This document shows positions 25,502 to 33,375 of a stretch of 34,637 bases of DNA, piece by piece. Each line of letters begins with the position of its first letter. Position 1 is the first letter of the stretch. The notes beneath the pieces are model-generated. The model did no database searches and was not told where the DNA came from. It saw nothing but the letters and a program-made list of their open reading frames with translations. Source of the stretch: Caldimicrobium sp964595655 (GTDB lineage Bacteria; Desulfobacterota; Thermodesulfobacteria; Thermodesulfobacteriales; Thermodesulfobacteriaceae); the NCBI GenBank assembly GCA_964595655.1, contig CAZQQV010000010.1:1-34637 (forward strand), written 5' to 3'. A program made the position numbers and the translations under genes.

Positions 25502-26038
25502 ATGTCAAGAAAGCTCTCAAGCCCAGAAATTCTTGAAAGGTGGATGAAAAATCGTGCTGGTAAAACTTTCCCCATTGTGGTAATCCTTGATAATCTAAGA
25601 AGCGCCTATAATGTGGGTTCTATATTCAGAACCTGCGAGTGTGCTGGTATTGAAAAACTCATTCTTTGTGGAATAACTCCCTGTCCACCTCACAAGGGGA
25701 TAGAAAAAACTGCCCTTGGAACCACTGAGACCCTTCCCTGGGAATATGAGCTTTCTGTTCTCTCAACCATAGAAAAGCTAAGAGATAAAGGCTATACCAT
25801 CGCAAGCCTTGAAATTACCGATCAAAGTGTCCCCATCACGGAGATAAAAAAAGAAAACTTTCCCCTTGCCCTTATCATCGGAAATGAGGTTTACGGGGTC
25901 TCTGATGCAGTACTATCAGCCTCAGACCTTATTCTTGAAATTCCCCTTTACGGGAAAAAAGAGTCTTTGAATGTGGCAGTTTCAACGGGTGTTGCCCTCT
26001 TTCTCCTTGTGGAAAAATACAAAAGCTTCAACCTTTAA
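25502..26038 (+). CDS. SpoU/TrmH-family RNA 2'-O-methyltransferase
   Basis: SPOUT methyltransferase of 178 residues with the three family motifs: 1 NVGSIFRTCECAGIEKL, 2 LALIIGNEVYGVSDAVL, 3 IPLYGKKESLNVAVSTGVAL. Such enzymes methylate a ribose 2'-OH in tRNA (for example position 18, TrmH) or rRNA. It lacks the N-terminal L30e-like domain of RlmB, so a tRNA target is somewhat more likely; the exact site cannot be told. It is the last gene of the corA-led run. No ribosome site is clear before its ATG. Confidence 0.88.
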   Translation: MSRKLSSPEILERWMKNRAGKTFPIVVILDNLRSAYNVGSIFRTCECAGIEKLILCGITPCPPHKGIEKTALGTTETLPWEYELSVLSTIEKLRDKGYTIASLEITDQSVPITEIKKENFPLALIIGNEVYGVSDAVLSASDLILEIPLYGKKESLNVAVSTGVALFLLVEKYKSFNL

Positions 26039-26328
26039 ATTAGTTTTTAAGGTATTTTCCCTGCTTTTTTCAACCTTTTATCTTTCGTCTCTTTTGTAAG
26101 GTAAATTCTTAAGTAGCCTCAAGGATCTTAACCTGAGTAAATAAAAATAAACACGCAACCTAAAGGATGTTACTACCACAAAAAATTAATGGGTGTAAGA
26201 CCTTTAGCTTACCAAATTAAAGATAGAAAAAGGCAACTCACGCCTTTCATCAACTAAGAGTAAACTATAACATAAAGACGATGGGTGCAGGCTCTATTTT
26301 GCATTTAAATCAGAGACATTAACTGTCA
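26039..26328. other. Gene-free stretch with small hairpins, function unknown
   Basis: All frames are broken by stops and no known RNA (tmRNA, 6S, SRP RNA, RNase P, tRNA) is recognisable. Two weak hairpins can be seen. One is CTCAAGG/CCTGAG around 26120-26136. The other is AAAGGC (26229-26234) paired with GCCTTT (26242-26247). Read on the minus strand, the second is followed by a T-rich run, like a weak terminator. It is the longest gap between genes in this otherwise crowded window. Confidence 0.5.
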
Positions 26329-26357
26329 TTGACAAATCCTTGATTAATGAGTATTTT
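26329..26357 (+). promoter_or_regulatory. Sigma-70 promoter for the four-gene CNNM operon
   Basis: Perfect TTGACA at 26329-26334, a 17-base spacer and TATTTT at 26352-26357 (4 of 6 to TATAAT). The start would lie about 22 bases before the ATG at 26387, with GAGGAGG in the leader. Position and spacing make it one of the better promoters in the window. Confidence 0.55.
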
Positions 26358-26386
26358 TAAGATTGATTTTACAAAGAGGAGGCCCT

Positions 26387-26989
26387 ATGGGTGAAGAAAT
26401 AAAAAGCACCTTGGAAATTGCCTTAGAAAAAGCGGAAAAACTTGGAAAGGCAAGCAAAGAAGAGCTTGAATGGGAAAAATATAAAGAAAAAGCTCTAATG
26501 TATGTGGGAAAGTTTTTAAAGGGAGAACTCCCTAATTTCAAAGAGGAGGTTAGCAAATTTGTGGCAGGACTTCCTTCAAAGTTTCAAAGAAAGGCCTTAA
26601 AGACAATAGTTGAAGCCCTTCTAAAAAATCTCGTTTTACCCCGCGATGATTATCATTTAAAGGAAATGGAAGAAATCCTTAATGCATTGAAAAACTTACT
26701 TTCTCAGGTCCCTCAGCTTGACAAGCTCTTTGAAGAAACCAAAAAGCTTTTAAAGGAGTATCACCTTCAAAAGGAGGCAATTTATCAGGAACTTGAAAAA
26801 AGGTTTGCTGCAAGCCTTTCTGCTCTTGAACGGGCTGTTTCAGAAGAGATGGGGGCTCAGGTTAAACTCTCACCTGAGGCCCATCCTCAATTTCAAGAAG
26901 AGTGGAGGAAAATTAAAGGGCATCTTGACGAGGAATACGGAAGGCATCTTGAATATGTGAAAAATATTCTACTAAAAATCGTAAATTAA
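26387..26989 (+). CDS. Hypothetical helical/coiled-coil protein
   Basis: I do not recognise a family with certainty. The product has about 200 residues, is highly charged (Glu/Lys/Leu-rich) and almost entirely helical, with heptad-like stretches (ENALEKAEKL-type start, NALKNLLSQVPQLDKLFEET, ALERAVSEEMGAQ). No signal peptide or membrane segment is seen, so it is cytoplasmic. Start: the ATG at 26387 follows a strong GAGGAGG; an in-frame TTG at 26363 would precede that site. It is the first gene after the promoter, and its TAA overlaps the ATG of the next unknown gene (TAATG), so the two products probably work together. Confidence 0.75.
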   Translation: MGEEIKSTLEIALEKAEKLGKASKEELEWEKYKEKALMYVGKFLKGELPNFKEEVSKFVAGLPSKFQRKALKTIVEALLKNLVLPRDDYHLKEMEEILNALKNLLSQVPQLDKLFEETKKLLKEYHLQKEAIYQELEKRFAASLSALERAVSEEMGAQVKLSPEAHPQFQEEWRKIKGHLDEEYGRHLEYVKNILLKIVN

Positions 26990-27777
26990 TGTCCCATAAG
27001 GTTTTTCTCTTTCCTCAAACCCTTTTCTACCCACCTCGCCTTCTTAAGGCAGACCCCTTTGTAGAAAGATATTTTATTTTAAACCTTCTTGAAACCAAAA
27101 CTCGCCTAACATCTCTTTTTTTAGACAAAATTCAAAAAATTCATCTATTGAATCTCAAAAGAGAGCTTGATATTCCCTTTCTCTCAAAAGTTAAATCAGA
27201 ACTTAAAAATCTGGGTGAATTTCTTAAAACTCCTGAAAGCCTGAAAATTTACAAACTTCATCAGGAGCTTTTTGAGGAAACTTTCCCTATTTTCAAAGGA
27301 AGAGAAACTCCTCTTAATGCCATTGAGAAGGCCTTTCTACTTCTATGTCTTGCTGAGGATATTGATTATACTCTCCTTGAAGTTTCCCTTTCTTTAAATG
27401 ATTTTTCAAAAAAATGGGAGGAAATCTTTCAGGAAAAGATACTTTTCAAAGACCTTTATTTTCCAGAAGACACTTCTTTAGACATATCTACTTTTGAAGA
27501 ATCTGCAAAGGAAAAACTTTGGGAAATTCAAAAGAGAATAAAAGCTTTAAAAATTTTACTTCCTGAGATAGATTTTCCTGAAGAAAAGCCAGATACCCTG
27601 CTTATAAGTGAAGAAGAAATCTTTGAAGAGTGGAGAGAAGATCTTAGAATTGCCAAGATAAATCCTTTAAAGGAAGATATCTTAATCGTTGAGCTAAACA
27701 AACCCTTAAATGAAAAGCTTTCACTTTCTGAAAATTCCTCTTTTCCCCAGTTTAAAAGATTGATTATTGTTAGATAA
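26989..27777 (+). CDS. Hypothetical protein, unknown family
   Basis: Predicted cytoplasmic protein of 262 residues with no recognised motif, signal peptide or membrane segment. It is Leu/Glu/Lys-rich and mostly helical (for example AIEKAFLLLCLAEDIDYTLL and KEKLWEIQKRIKALKILLPE). The more beta-like end is LNPLKEDILIVEL-type followed by FPQFKRLIIVR. The start is ATG in TAATG overlap with the preceding gene, and its own TAA overlaps the ATG of the CNNM gene in the same way. Such tight coupling to two membrane ion-transport-like proteins suggests an accessory or regulatory role; that is inference only. Confidence 0.75.
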   Translation: MSHKVFLFPQTLFYPPRLLKADPFVERYFILNLLETKTRLTSLFLDKIQKIHLLNLKRELDIPFLSKVKSELKNLGEFLKTPESLKIYKLHQELFEETFPIFKGRETPLNAIEKAFLLLCLAEDIDYTLLEVSLSLNDFSKKWEEIFQEKILFKDLYFPEDTSLDISTFEESAKEKLWEIQKRIKALKILLPEIDFPEEKPDTLLISEEEIFEEWREDLRIAKINPLKEDILIVELNKPLNEKLSLSENSSFPQFKRLIIVR

Positions 27778-29045
27778 TGGTTGAATTTTATCTTGGGCTT
27801 ACTTTCATAGGGATTTTTCTCACCATGATATTTTCTGCAAGTGAAGCCAGTATCTTTTCCCTTTCAAGGATTGATCTTGCGGGTCTTCAAAATATAGGAC
27901 TAAAAGAAAAGTATTTAAATCTCATCAAAAAACCTGAAGAGCTTCTTATCACCATTCTTGTAGGAAATGAACTTGCCGACTATTTTGCAAGCTTTTCCTT
28001 TGCAACAGCAATAACTTTATTATTCTATGAAGAATATAGAACCCCTGTTTTTTTCCTTTATGCCCTTTTGAGTTTCTGGCTGGGAGATTTCTTCCCCAAG
28101 GTTTTAGGATTTAAACTGAGAGAAAAACTGGTTATAAAAATTATTCCTCTTACCTATTATTTATATAAAATTTTATTTCCTTTGAGAATCACTCTTTATA
28201 GTATCTTTCAAAGAATAAATCAAATCTTTCCTGATGCCAAAAATAAAAGGGAGTATGAAAGTTTTAGCCCCGTTGAACAGATTATTCTTCACACCCTTGA
28301 GTTTGCGCTTAAAGAAAAAAAGATAACTCCTACAGAAAAGGAATTTATTTATGGACTTTTTCTTTCAGAAAAGATTCCTGTTTCAGCCATTATGACTCCC
28401 CGCTCAGAAATAGCCGCCTTTAAAGACCAACCTCTCACTCTGGAACTCCTGGAAAGAATTCGTGTCTTGCCCTTTAATAAAATACCTATTTATAAAAATA
28501 CACTTGATGAAGTGATAGGGATTTTATATGTGAAAGACCTTATTAAACATTTTGCAAAGGGTTTCACACTACCTTGTAAAAATCTCTCGGAGTTTACCAA
28601 ACCAGCCTTTTTTATTCCTGAGACCTACAAAGTGAGAAATCTTCTTTTTGAGTTCCAGAGGCGCCATTTAAAAATAGCCCTTGTTGTTGACGAATACGGC
28701 ATCGTGAAAGGGCTTGTAACCCTTGAGGACATCTTAGAGGAACTCTTTGGTGAGATTCCCACAGAAAGGGAAGAGCCCCTTGAGCTAATAAAAAGACTTT
28801 CAGAAAATAAATTTCTTCTCTCAGGTAAAGCCCTTCTTGAGGAAGTTAAGGAGATCCTTGATATTCCCTTTGAGGGTGAGTTTGTTGAGGACCTAAAGAC
28901 CGTGAATGGATTTATGCTCTCTCTTTTCCAGGGTATTCCCAAAGAAGGGGAAAGGATTACTTATCAGGGCTGGGAATTTGTTATCAAAAAGACCCGAGGA
29001 AGAAAAATTATTCTTGTAGAAGCAATTCGTCTTCAAAATGATTAA
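27777..29045 (+). CDS. CNNM/CorC (HlyC) family membrane protein, copy 1
   Basis: Protein of 422 residues. An N-terminal DUF21/CNNM transmembrane domain (starting YLGLTFIGIFLTMIFSASEASIFSLS) is followed by a pair of CBS domains (VSAIMTPRSEIAAF ... VVDEYGIVKGLVTLEDILEEL, split by IGILYVKDL) and a C-terminal CorC_HlyC domain (KTVNGFMLSLFQGIPKEGE). Family members are linked to Mg2+/Co2+ efflux or Mg2+ homeostasis and bind ATP-Mg in the CBS pair; haemolysin is only a historical name. It overlaps the second copy by eight bases. corA lies about 7 kb upstream on the same strand, but in another transcription unit. Confidence 0.9.
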   Translation: MVEFYLGLTFIGIFLTMIFSASEASIFSLSRIDLAGLQNIGLKEKYLNLIKKPEELLITILVGNELADYFASFSFATAITLLFYEEYRTPVFFLYALLSFWLGDFFPKVLGFKLREKLVIKIIPLTYYLYKILFPLRITLYSIFQRINQIFPDAKNKREYESFSPVEQIILHTLEFALKEKKITPTEKEFIYGLFLSEKIPVSAIMTPRSEIAAFKDQPLTLELLERIRVLPFNKIPIYKNTLDEVIGILYVKDLIKHFAKGFTLPCKNLSEFTKPAFFIPETYKVRNLLFEFQRRHLKIALVVDEYGIVKGLVTLEDILEELFGEIPTEREEPLELIKRLSENKFLLSGKALLEEVKEILDIPFEGEFVEDLKTVNGFMLSLFQGIPKEGERITYQGWEFVIKKTRGRKIILVEAIRLQND

Positions 29046-30267
29046 GGCTCTTTTATCACTATTATTTTTTAGTTTTTTAGAGTCCTTTTTTGCCATAAGT
29101 GAAATTGCCTTTGTTTCAGCAGAAAAACTTCTTATTGAACGCTTAGCCTCAAAAAATAGAGGGGCAAAAATTTGCCTAAGATTTTGGAATAACCCCGAAA
29201 GGCTTTTTACTACCACCACCCTTGGAATCACCTTAAGCATCGCTGGAAATGGTATTTTTACTTCCTATTTTTTAATTCAAGAGTGGGGAAAATGGGGAGT
29301 ATTTCTTGCCTCCTTTGTTCTTCCTTTATTTATCGTTCTTTTCGGGCAGATTCTTCCTAAAACCATAGGTAAAAAATTCTCCAATTTCCTTGTGCTTTTT
29401 CTTGCCCATCCCCTTTATATTGTCTCCTTTCTTTTTTATCCTGTTTATCTTATTAATTCCTTTCTTTCAAAAATCCTCTTAAAAAGGGAAGAAAATAAAA
29501 GCCCCTATTTTTTAACTAAATTCAGAGAGGTTTTTCTCACGATGATTTCCTACGAAGAAGAGATTGATGAAAAAGAACGGGAGCTTATGTACAAAATTAT
29601 GGAATTTGGGAAAAAAAAGTTAAGTCAAGTGATGGTGCCTCTCTCAAAGGTAAAAGCCCTTCCAGTTGAGGCAACCATTAAAGATGCCATAGAATTTACC
29701 AGTAAGTACAACTTTAATTACATTCCCCTTTATGAAGAAGAGCTTTCTCGCATAAAATTTATAGTAAAGGTGCAAGATATAATTGGGAAACCCCTGCTTG
29801 AAAGGGAAAGTCCCCTGATAAAATTTGCAAGAATGCCACTTTTTATTCCTGAAATTGTCCCTGCCCATGAGGCTTTAAAAATTATGCAAAAAGAAATTCA
29901 GGAAATAGCCATTGTTGTGGATGAATATGGTCTTGTCACAGGGATAGTTACCCTTGAGGATCTTGTGGAAGAGGTGCTCGGAGAATTTCGCGATGCCCTT
30001 GATTATCACGAACAAGAATTTCAAATGATTTCAAGGGATGCCTATCTCGTTAAAGGTACCATTGAGACAGAGAAATTACAGGAACTTGGAATACCAATCC
30101 CAAAAGGAGATTATGAAACTCTTAATGGTTTTATTTACTGGCTTTTAAATCGTATACCCAAACAAGGAGAAATCATTCACTATCAAAATCTTGAAATAAA
30201 AATTGAAAAGGCCTCTCCACAGGCAGTTGAATTGGTTCTTATTAAATTAATCAAAAAGGGATCCTAA
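29038..30267 (+). CDS. CNNM/CorC (HlyC) family membrane protein, copy 2
   Basis: Paralogue of the preceding gene, 409 residues: a DUF21/CNNM membrane domain (LLFFSFLESFFAISEIAFVS, with LFTTTTLGITLSIAGNGIF), CBS domains (LSQVMVPLSKVKALPVEATI and VVDEYGLVTGIVTLEDLVEE) and a CorC_HlyC domain (ETLNGFIYWLLNRIPKQGE). The two copies keep the same domain order and the same VVDEYG...VTLED core but differ widely elsewhere, so the duplication is old. Tandem overlap suggests a heterodimer; the family is known to dimerise. The last 17 bases run into the 3' end of the lipoprotein gene on the minus strand. Confidence 0.9.
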   Translation: MIKALLSLLFFSFLESFFAISEIAFVSAEKLLIERLASKNRGAKICLRFWNNPERLFTTTTLGITLSIAGNGIFTSYFLIQEWGKWGVFLASFVLPLFIVLFGQILPKTIGKKFSNFLVLFLAHPLYIVSFLFYPVYLINSFLSKILLKREENKSPYFLTKFREVFLTMISYEEEIDEKERELMYKIMEFGKKKLSQVMVPLSKVKALPVEATIKDAIEFTSKYNFNYIPLYEEELSRIKFIVKVQDIIGKPLLERESPLIKFARMPLFIPEIVPAHEALKIMQKEIQEIAIVVDEYGLVTGIVTLEDLVEEVLGEFRDALDYHEQEFQMISRDAYLVKGTIETEKLQELGIPIPKGDYETLNGFIYWLLNRIPKQGEIIHYQNLEIKIEKASPQAVELVLIKLIKKGS

Positions 30268-30844
30268 CCTCCTTTTCTTTAAATCCCTCAAGATTGGGCA
30301 AGGTTGGCTTTTCAGAAGTAAATTGAAGCTCTTTGATCTTCCAGCGAAGGTTAAAAAGATTGCTCTTGAATTCTCCCTCTCTTTCTTCCTGCAAAAAACT
30401 GTATTCTCCTTCAAGAAGACCCTTTTTTACAGAAAGTCTTTTTTCCTTTAATCCCAAAAAATATTGAGAAAAATCAACCCTTTCTATCCCCTCAAGAAAA
30501 ACTTGATAAATCTTTTTTTTATCAAAGTTTACTATTTTTAAAGAATTTTCTCCCTTATGCCAAAATATTAATACCTCTGAAGAAAAGGGGGGTTTAAGCA
30601 ACAAGTAAAGGCTATCTAAAGAAACTATAAAATCTCCATAGGCCCCGCCATTCAAATTATTTTTCAAAAAAAAGGACTCTCCCTGTAAAAAGACTTTACC
30701 TTTCACAGTCCTTCCAGAAAAACCCTCTTCAAGCAAAGACAAATAGGGATCTAAAAGCTTTGCCCTATAGGTGCATGAAAAAAGTAAAAGAAGAATTAAA
30801 CCTGCCAAATAAACTTTAATTACAGCCTTTGAGAAGTTTTTCAA
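30251..30844 (-). CDS. Predicted outer-membrane lipoprotein, LolB-like
   Basis: Product of about 197 residues with a lipoprotein signal: a basic start, the hydrophobic run LAGLILLLLFS and a lipobox Cys24 (LLFS|C). The remainder is beta-rich (VKGKVFLQGESFFLKNNL, GDFIVSLDSLYLLLKPPF), in keeping with the LolA/LolB or DUF4292 fold, but similarity is faint and the name is tentative. With LolC/LolD encoded in the window, a LolB role is attractive but unproven. No ATG exists in range. TTG at 30844 gives the best signal peptide and has GGGAG ten bases before it; TTG at 30880 is the longest option. It overlaps the TPR gene end and the CNNM gene tail. Confidence 0.7.
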   Translation of the reverse strand: MKNFSKAVIKVYLAGLILLLLFSCTYRAKLLDPYLSLLEEGFSGRTVKGKVFLQGESFFLKNNLNGGAYGDFIVSLDSLYLLLKPPFSSEVLIFWHKGENSLKIVNFDKKKIYQVFLEGIERVDFSQYFLGLKEKRLSVKKGLLEGEYSFLQEEREGEFKSNLFNLRWKIKELQFTSEKPTLPNLEGFKEKEVRIPF

Positions 30845-32393
30845 TTTTTTTCTTCTCCCTGTGATGGATAGTTTTTTCAAGGGCTCTTTTTAAGAGATCA
30901 CAGCCCTTTTCCTTTTCACCAAGCTTAAGATAAACCTCTGCAAGGTGAGCCCAAATAACAGGCTCATCCTCTTTTGCCTTTTCCATGGCCTTTTCTAAAT
31001 AGTTTTTAGCCTTATCTAAGTTTCCCTTTTTATAATAAAGCCAGCCAATACTGTCAAGAATATAGGGATCTTCAGGTTTTAATTGATCAGCCTTTAAAAG
31101 GAGATCTTCTGCCCTATTAAGGTCCCTATTGAGTTCAACAAGGCTATATCCCACAAAATTAAGAATATAGGCATCCTCTGGAAATCTCTTAAAAAGGGGC
31201 TCAACAATTTTTAAAACCTCTTCATAATCCTCAAGACAGGCATAATTGGAAGCAAGAGCAAGAAGTAAATCTGGATCTCCAGGGTCTTTTGTAAGACCCT
31301 TTTTGGCAATCTCAATCCCCTTCTCACAAAGATCAACACTTTCATAAGCATGAGACAGAAAAATATAAAAACCCTTTTCATTAATATCAACACCTCTTAA
31401 TTCTTCAAGATAATTCCTTGCCTCATTGAGATCCCTTTTTTTTAAAATTTGAAGAATCCTTTTCTGGGCCTCAAGATACCAAAGAGATTCCTTCGGAATT
31501 TCTTTGTAAATTTTTAGGGCCTCATTAATTTTGTTTTTGTATTCTAAGGTAAGTCCTAAGTAAAAGAGAAATTCGGGCTGATTTTTATGTTTTTCAAGAT
31601 AGCCTTTAAGTAGGCTCTCTGACTTTTCCCAATCCCCTTTTTCCATATAAAATCCAAAAAGAAGCCTTAAAAAATCCTTATCTTCAGGATTTTTTACCAA
31701 ATAATCAACTAAAATCTTCTCAATGTCTTCATTAGCAGATATACTTTCAAGAAAACGAAGAGTCTCAAAGATAAGAGGTTTGTTTTCAGGAGAAAGCTCA
31801 ATAGCCTTAAGATAGGCCCTTCGTGCAGAGTCGTAGTCCTTTTTTTCACGATAGATTCGGGCCTTAAAGAGAAAAATAGCATAATTTTCAGGATGAATTT
31901 TGGCAAGTTGATCAAGCTTTTGTAAGGCCTGATCCCATTCCTTCTGTTGAATAAGAAGAGAAATAAGGAAACTTAGAATCTCCTGATCTCGAGGATTTTT
32001 CTCTAAGTATCTCTCAAGGATGGATAGAGCCTTATTTGGACGATTCTCCTGAAGATATACCTTGCTTAAGAGAAAAACCAATTCCCTATCATAGGGATCT
32101 TTCCTATAAAGACTTTCACCAAGGGTCCTTGCCTTTTCAAGATTATTATTTTGAAAATAAATAGCCATTAAAGCCTTTTTGAGGTAGAGGGATCTCTTTT
32201 CCAGTTTGACTGCCCTTTCAAGGTAGGCCTCGGCTTGAATAGAATTTTCAGCAGCGATTTGAGAAAGTAAAAAGTAATAATAAGCCTCTTCTTTGGAAAC
32301 AGAAAAGGCCTTTAAGGGATTAAGAAAAATCAAAAGAATAAAAATTACCACACTAAAGTTTTTCTGGTAGAGCCTTTGGATAAATGGCTGCAT
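30816..32393 (-). CDS. Exported tetratricopeptide-repeat protein
   Basis: Protein of 525 residues. An N-terminal signal (NFSVVIFILLIFLNPLKAFS) is followed by about a dozen 34-residue TPR units covering nearly the whole chain, for example AEAYLERAVKLEKRSLYLKK, ALSILERYLEKNPRDQEILS and NLDKAKNYLEKAMEKAKEDE. TPR arrays are protein-binding scaffolds. Export to the periplasm fits a part in envelope assembly, but no specific partner is shown. The ATG follows AGGAG ten bases upstream and lies inside the end of the sigma factor gene (41-base overlap). The lipoprotein gene follows with overlap. Confidence 0.87.
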   Translation of the reverse strand: MQPFIQRLYQKNFSVVIFILLIFLNPLKAFSVSKEEAYYYFLLSQIAAENSIQAEAYLERAVKLEKRSLYLKKALMAIYFQNNNLEKARTLGESLYRKDPYDRELVFLLSKVYLQENRPNKALSILERYLEKNPRDQEILSFLISLLIQQKEWDQALQKLDQLAKIHPENYAIFLFKARIYREKKDYDSARRAYLKAIELSPENKPLIFETLRFLESISANEDIEKILVDYLVKNPEDKDFLRLLFGFYMEKGDWEKSESLLKGYLEKHKNQPEFLFYLGLTLEYKNKINEALKIYKEIPKESLWYLEAQKRILQILKKRDLNEARNYLEELRGVDINEKGFYIFLSHAYESVDLCEKGIEIAKKGLTKDPGDPDLLLALASNYACLEDYEEVLKIVEPLFKRFPEDAYILNFVGYSLVELNRDLNRAEDLLLKADQLKPEDPYILDSIGWLYYKKGNLDKAKNYLEKAMEKAKEDEPVIWAHLAEVYLKLGEKEKGCDLLKRALEKTIHHREKKKIEKLLKGCN

Positions 32394-33330
32394 CAGGTAA
32401 TTTCTCCTGTAAGAACTTTCTAAGTTTCTTTAAAAGTTTCTCTTCAATTTGCCTAACTCTCTCTTTGGAAATTCCCAATTTTTGTGAAAGCTCATTGAGG
32501 GTTTTTGGCTCATCAGCAAGAAGTCTTTCGTGAAAAATTATGTAGTCCTTTCCTGTAAGCTCATTGGCAAATTCCTTAAGAAGTCTTTTAAAATTATTAA
32601 GAATTTCCTCTCTGGCAACAGTATCTTCGGGCCCTGGCCTTGTGTCACTTAAAAAGTCACCATAAGTATCTTCTGAATCAGGACTTATAGGAGCCTCAAG
32701 GCTTACATCCTGAGAAAACATCCGCATTTCCATTTCTTCTACTTCCTTTTCTTTTACACCCAGCTTTTGGGCAATCTCCTTGGGTGTTGGCTCAAAACCA
32801 AGGGCAGCAAGCCTTTCCTTCTCCTTTCTCAACTTGTAAAATAACTTTCTCTGAGCCTGAGTAGTTCCCATTTTCACAAGTTTCCAGTTGTCCATAATGT
32901 ATTTCAAAATATAGGCCTTTATCCAAAAGGACGCATAATAGGAAAACTTAACCCCCTTATAGGGATCAAATTTCTTAACAGCCTGAATAAGACCAAGATT
33001 TCCTTCCTGAACAAGATCAAGAAAATTATAAGCCCAGAATTTCTGAAATTCAAAGGCTATTTTTACAACAAGTCTTAAATTGGAAACCACAAGCTTGTAA
33101 GCAAGTTTTGGATCCTTTGTCTCATAATAGGCCTTGGCAATGGCCTCTTCTTCCTCTCTACTTAAAACAGGATATCTGGAAATTTCCTGAAGATATTTCT
33201 GTAAGGGATCAAATTTGGCTGGAAGTTTCTTTTCCTCTTCTTCAACAACATCAGGAAGCGTAATAGCACCAAGTTCTTCAATCTTTTCAAGGGTATAGGC
33301 TTCGGGATTATTACTTCTCTCCTTATTCAT
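32353..33330 (-). CDS. rpoH: RNA polymerase sigma factor, RpoH (sigma-32)-like
   Basis: Group 3-like sigma factor of 325 residues. It has region 1.2/2.1 (DPLQKYLQEISRYPVLSREE), region 2 (YNFLDLVQEGNLGLIQAVKK, then GVKFSYYASFWIKAYILKYI), the RpoH-box-like NWKLVKMGTTQAQRKLFYKL, region 3 (FEPTPKEIAQKLGVKEKEVE) and a region 4 helix-turn-helix (TLNELSQKLGISKERVRQIE). The NWxLVKxGTTQAQRKLF box points to the heat-shock type rather than the housekeeping sigma. It has no long N-terminal region 1.1. The ATG has an unusually distant ribosome site (see separate entry). It follows queE and overlaps the TPR gene. Confidence 0.9.
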   Translation of the reverse strand: MNKERSNNPEAYTLEKIEELGAITLPDVVEEEEKKLPAKFDPLQKYLQEISRYPVLSREEEEAIAKAYYETKDPKLAYKLVVSNLRLVVKIAFEFQKFWAYNFLDLVQEGNLGLIQAVKKFDPYKGVKFSYYASFWIKAYILKYIMDNWKLVKMGTTQAQRKLFYKLRKEKERLAALGFEPTPKEIAQKLGVKEKEVEEMEMRMFSQDVSLEAPISPDSEDTYGDFLSDTRPGPEDTVAREEILNNFKRLLKEFANELTGKDYIIFHERLLADEPKTLNELSQKLGISKERVRQIEEKLLKKLRKFLQEKLPDAAIYPKALPEKL

Positions 33331-33354
33331 AGTAAACTATTTTAATTCCTCCTC
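33328..33354 (-). promoter_or_regulatory. Distant ribosome binding site before the rpoH-like ATG
   Basis: A strong GAGGAGG (33348-33354) is separated from the ATG (33328-33330) by 17 bases instead of the usual 5-10. An in-frame TAG precludes an earlier start. The spacer ends in ATAG-TTTA-CTAT, a small hairpin that would reach into the ATG and could alter the effective spacing. Translation control is an inference. Confidence 0.4.
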
Positions 33355-33375
33355 TGAGTTTTTTCAATTTGTATC

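Noticed and set aside
26039..26328. CRISPR array, tmRNA or 6S RNA in the gap
   Set aside because: No regularly spaced repeats, no tRNA-like TTCGA arm or tag reading frame, and no long rod-like pairing.
28625..29240. Two minus-strand open frames opposite the CNNM pair
   Set aside because: Both lie antisense to the CBS and membrane domains and read as Ser-rich shadows.
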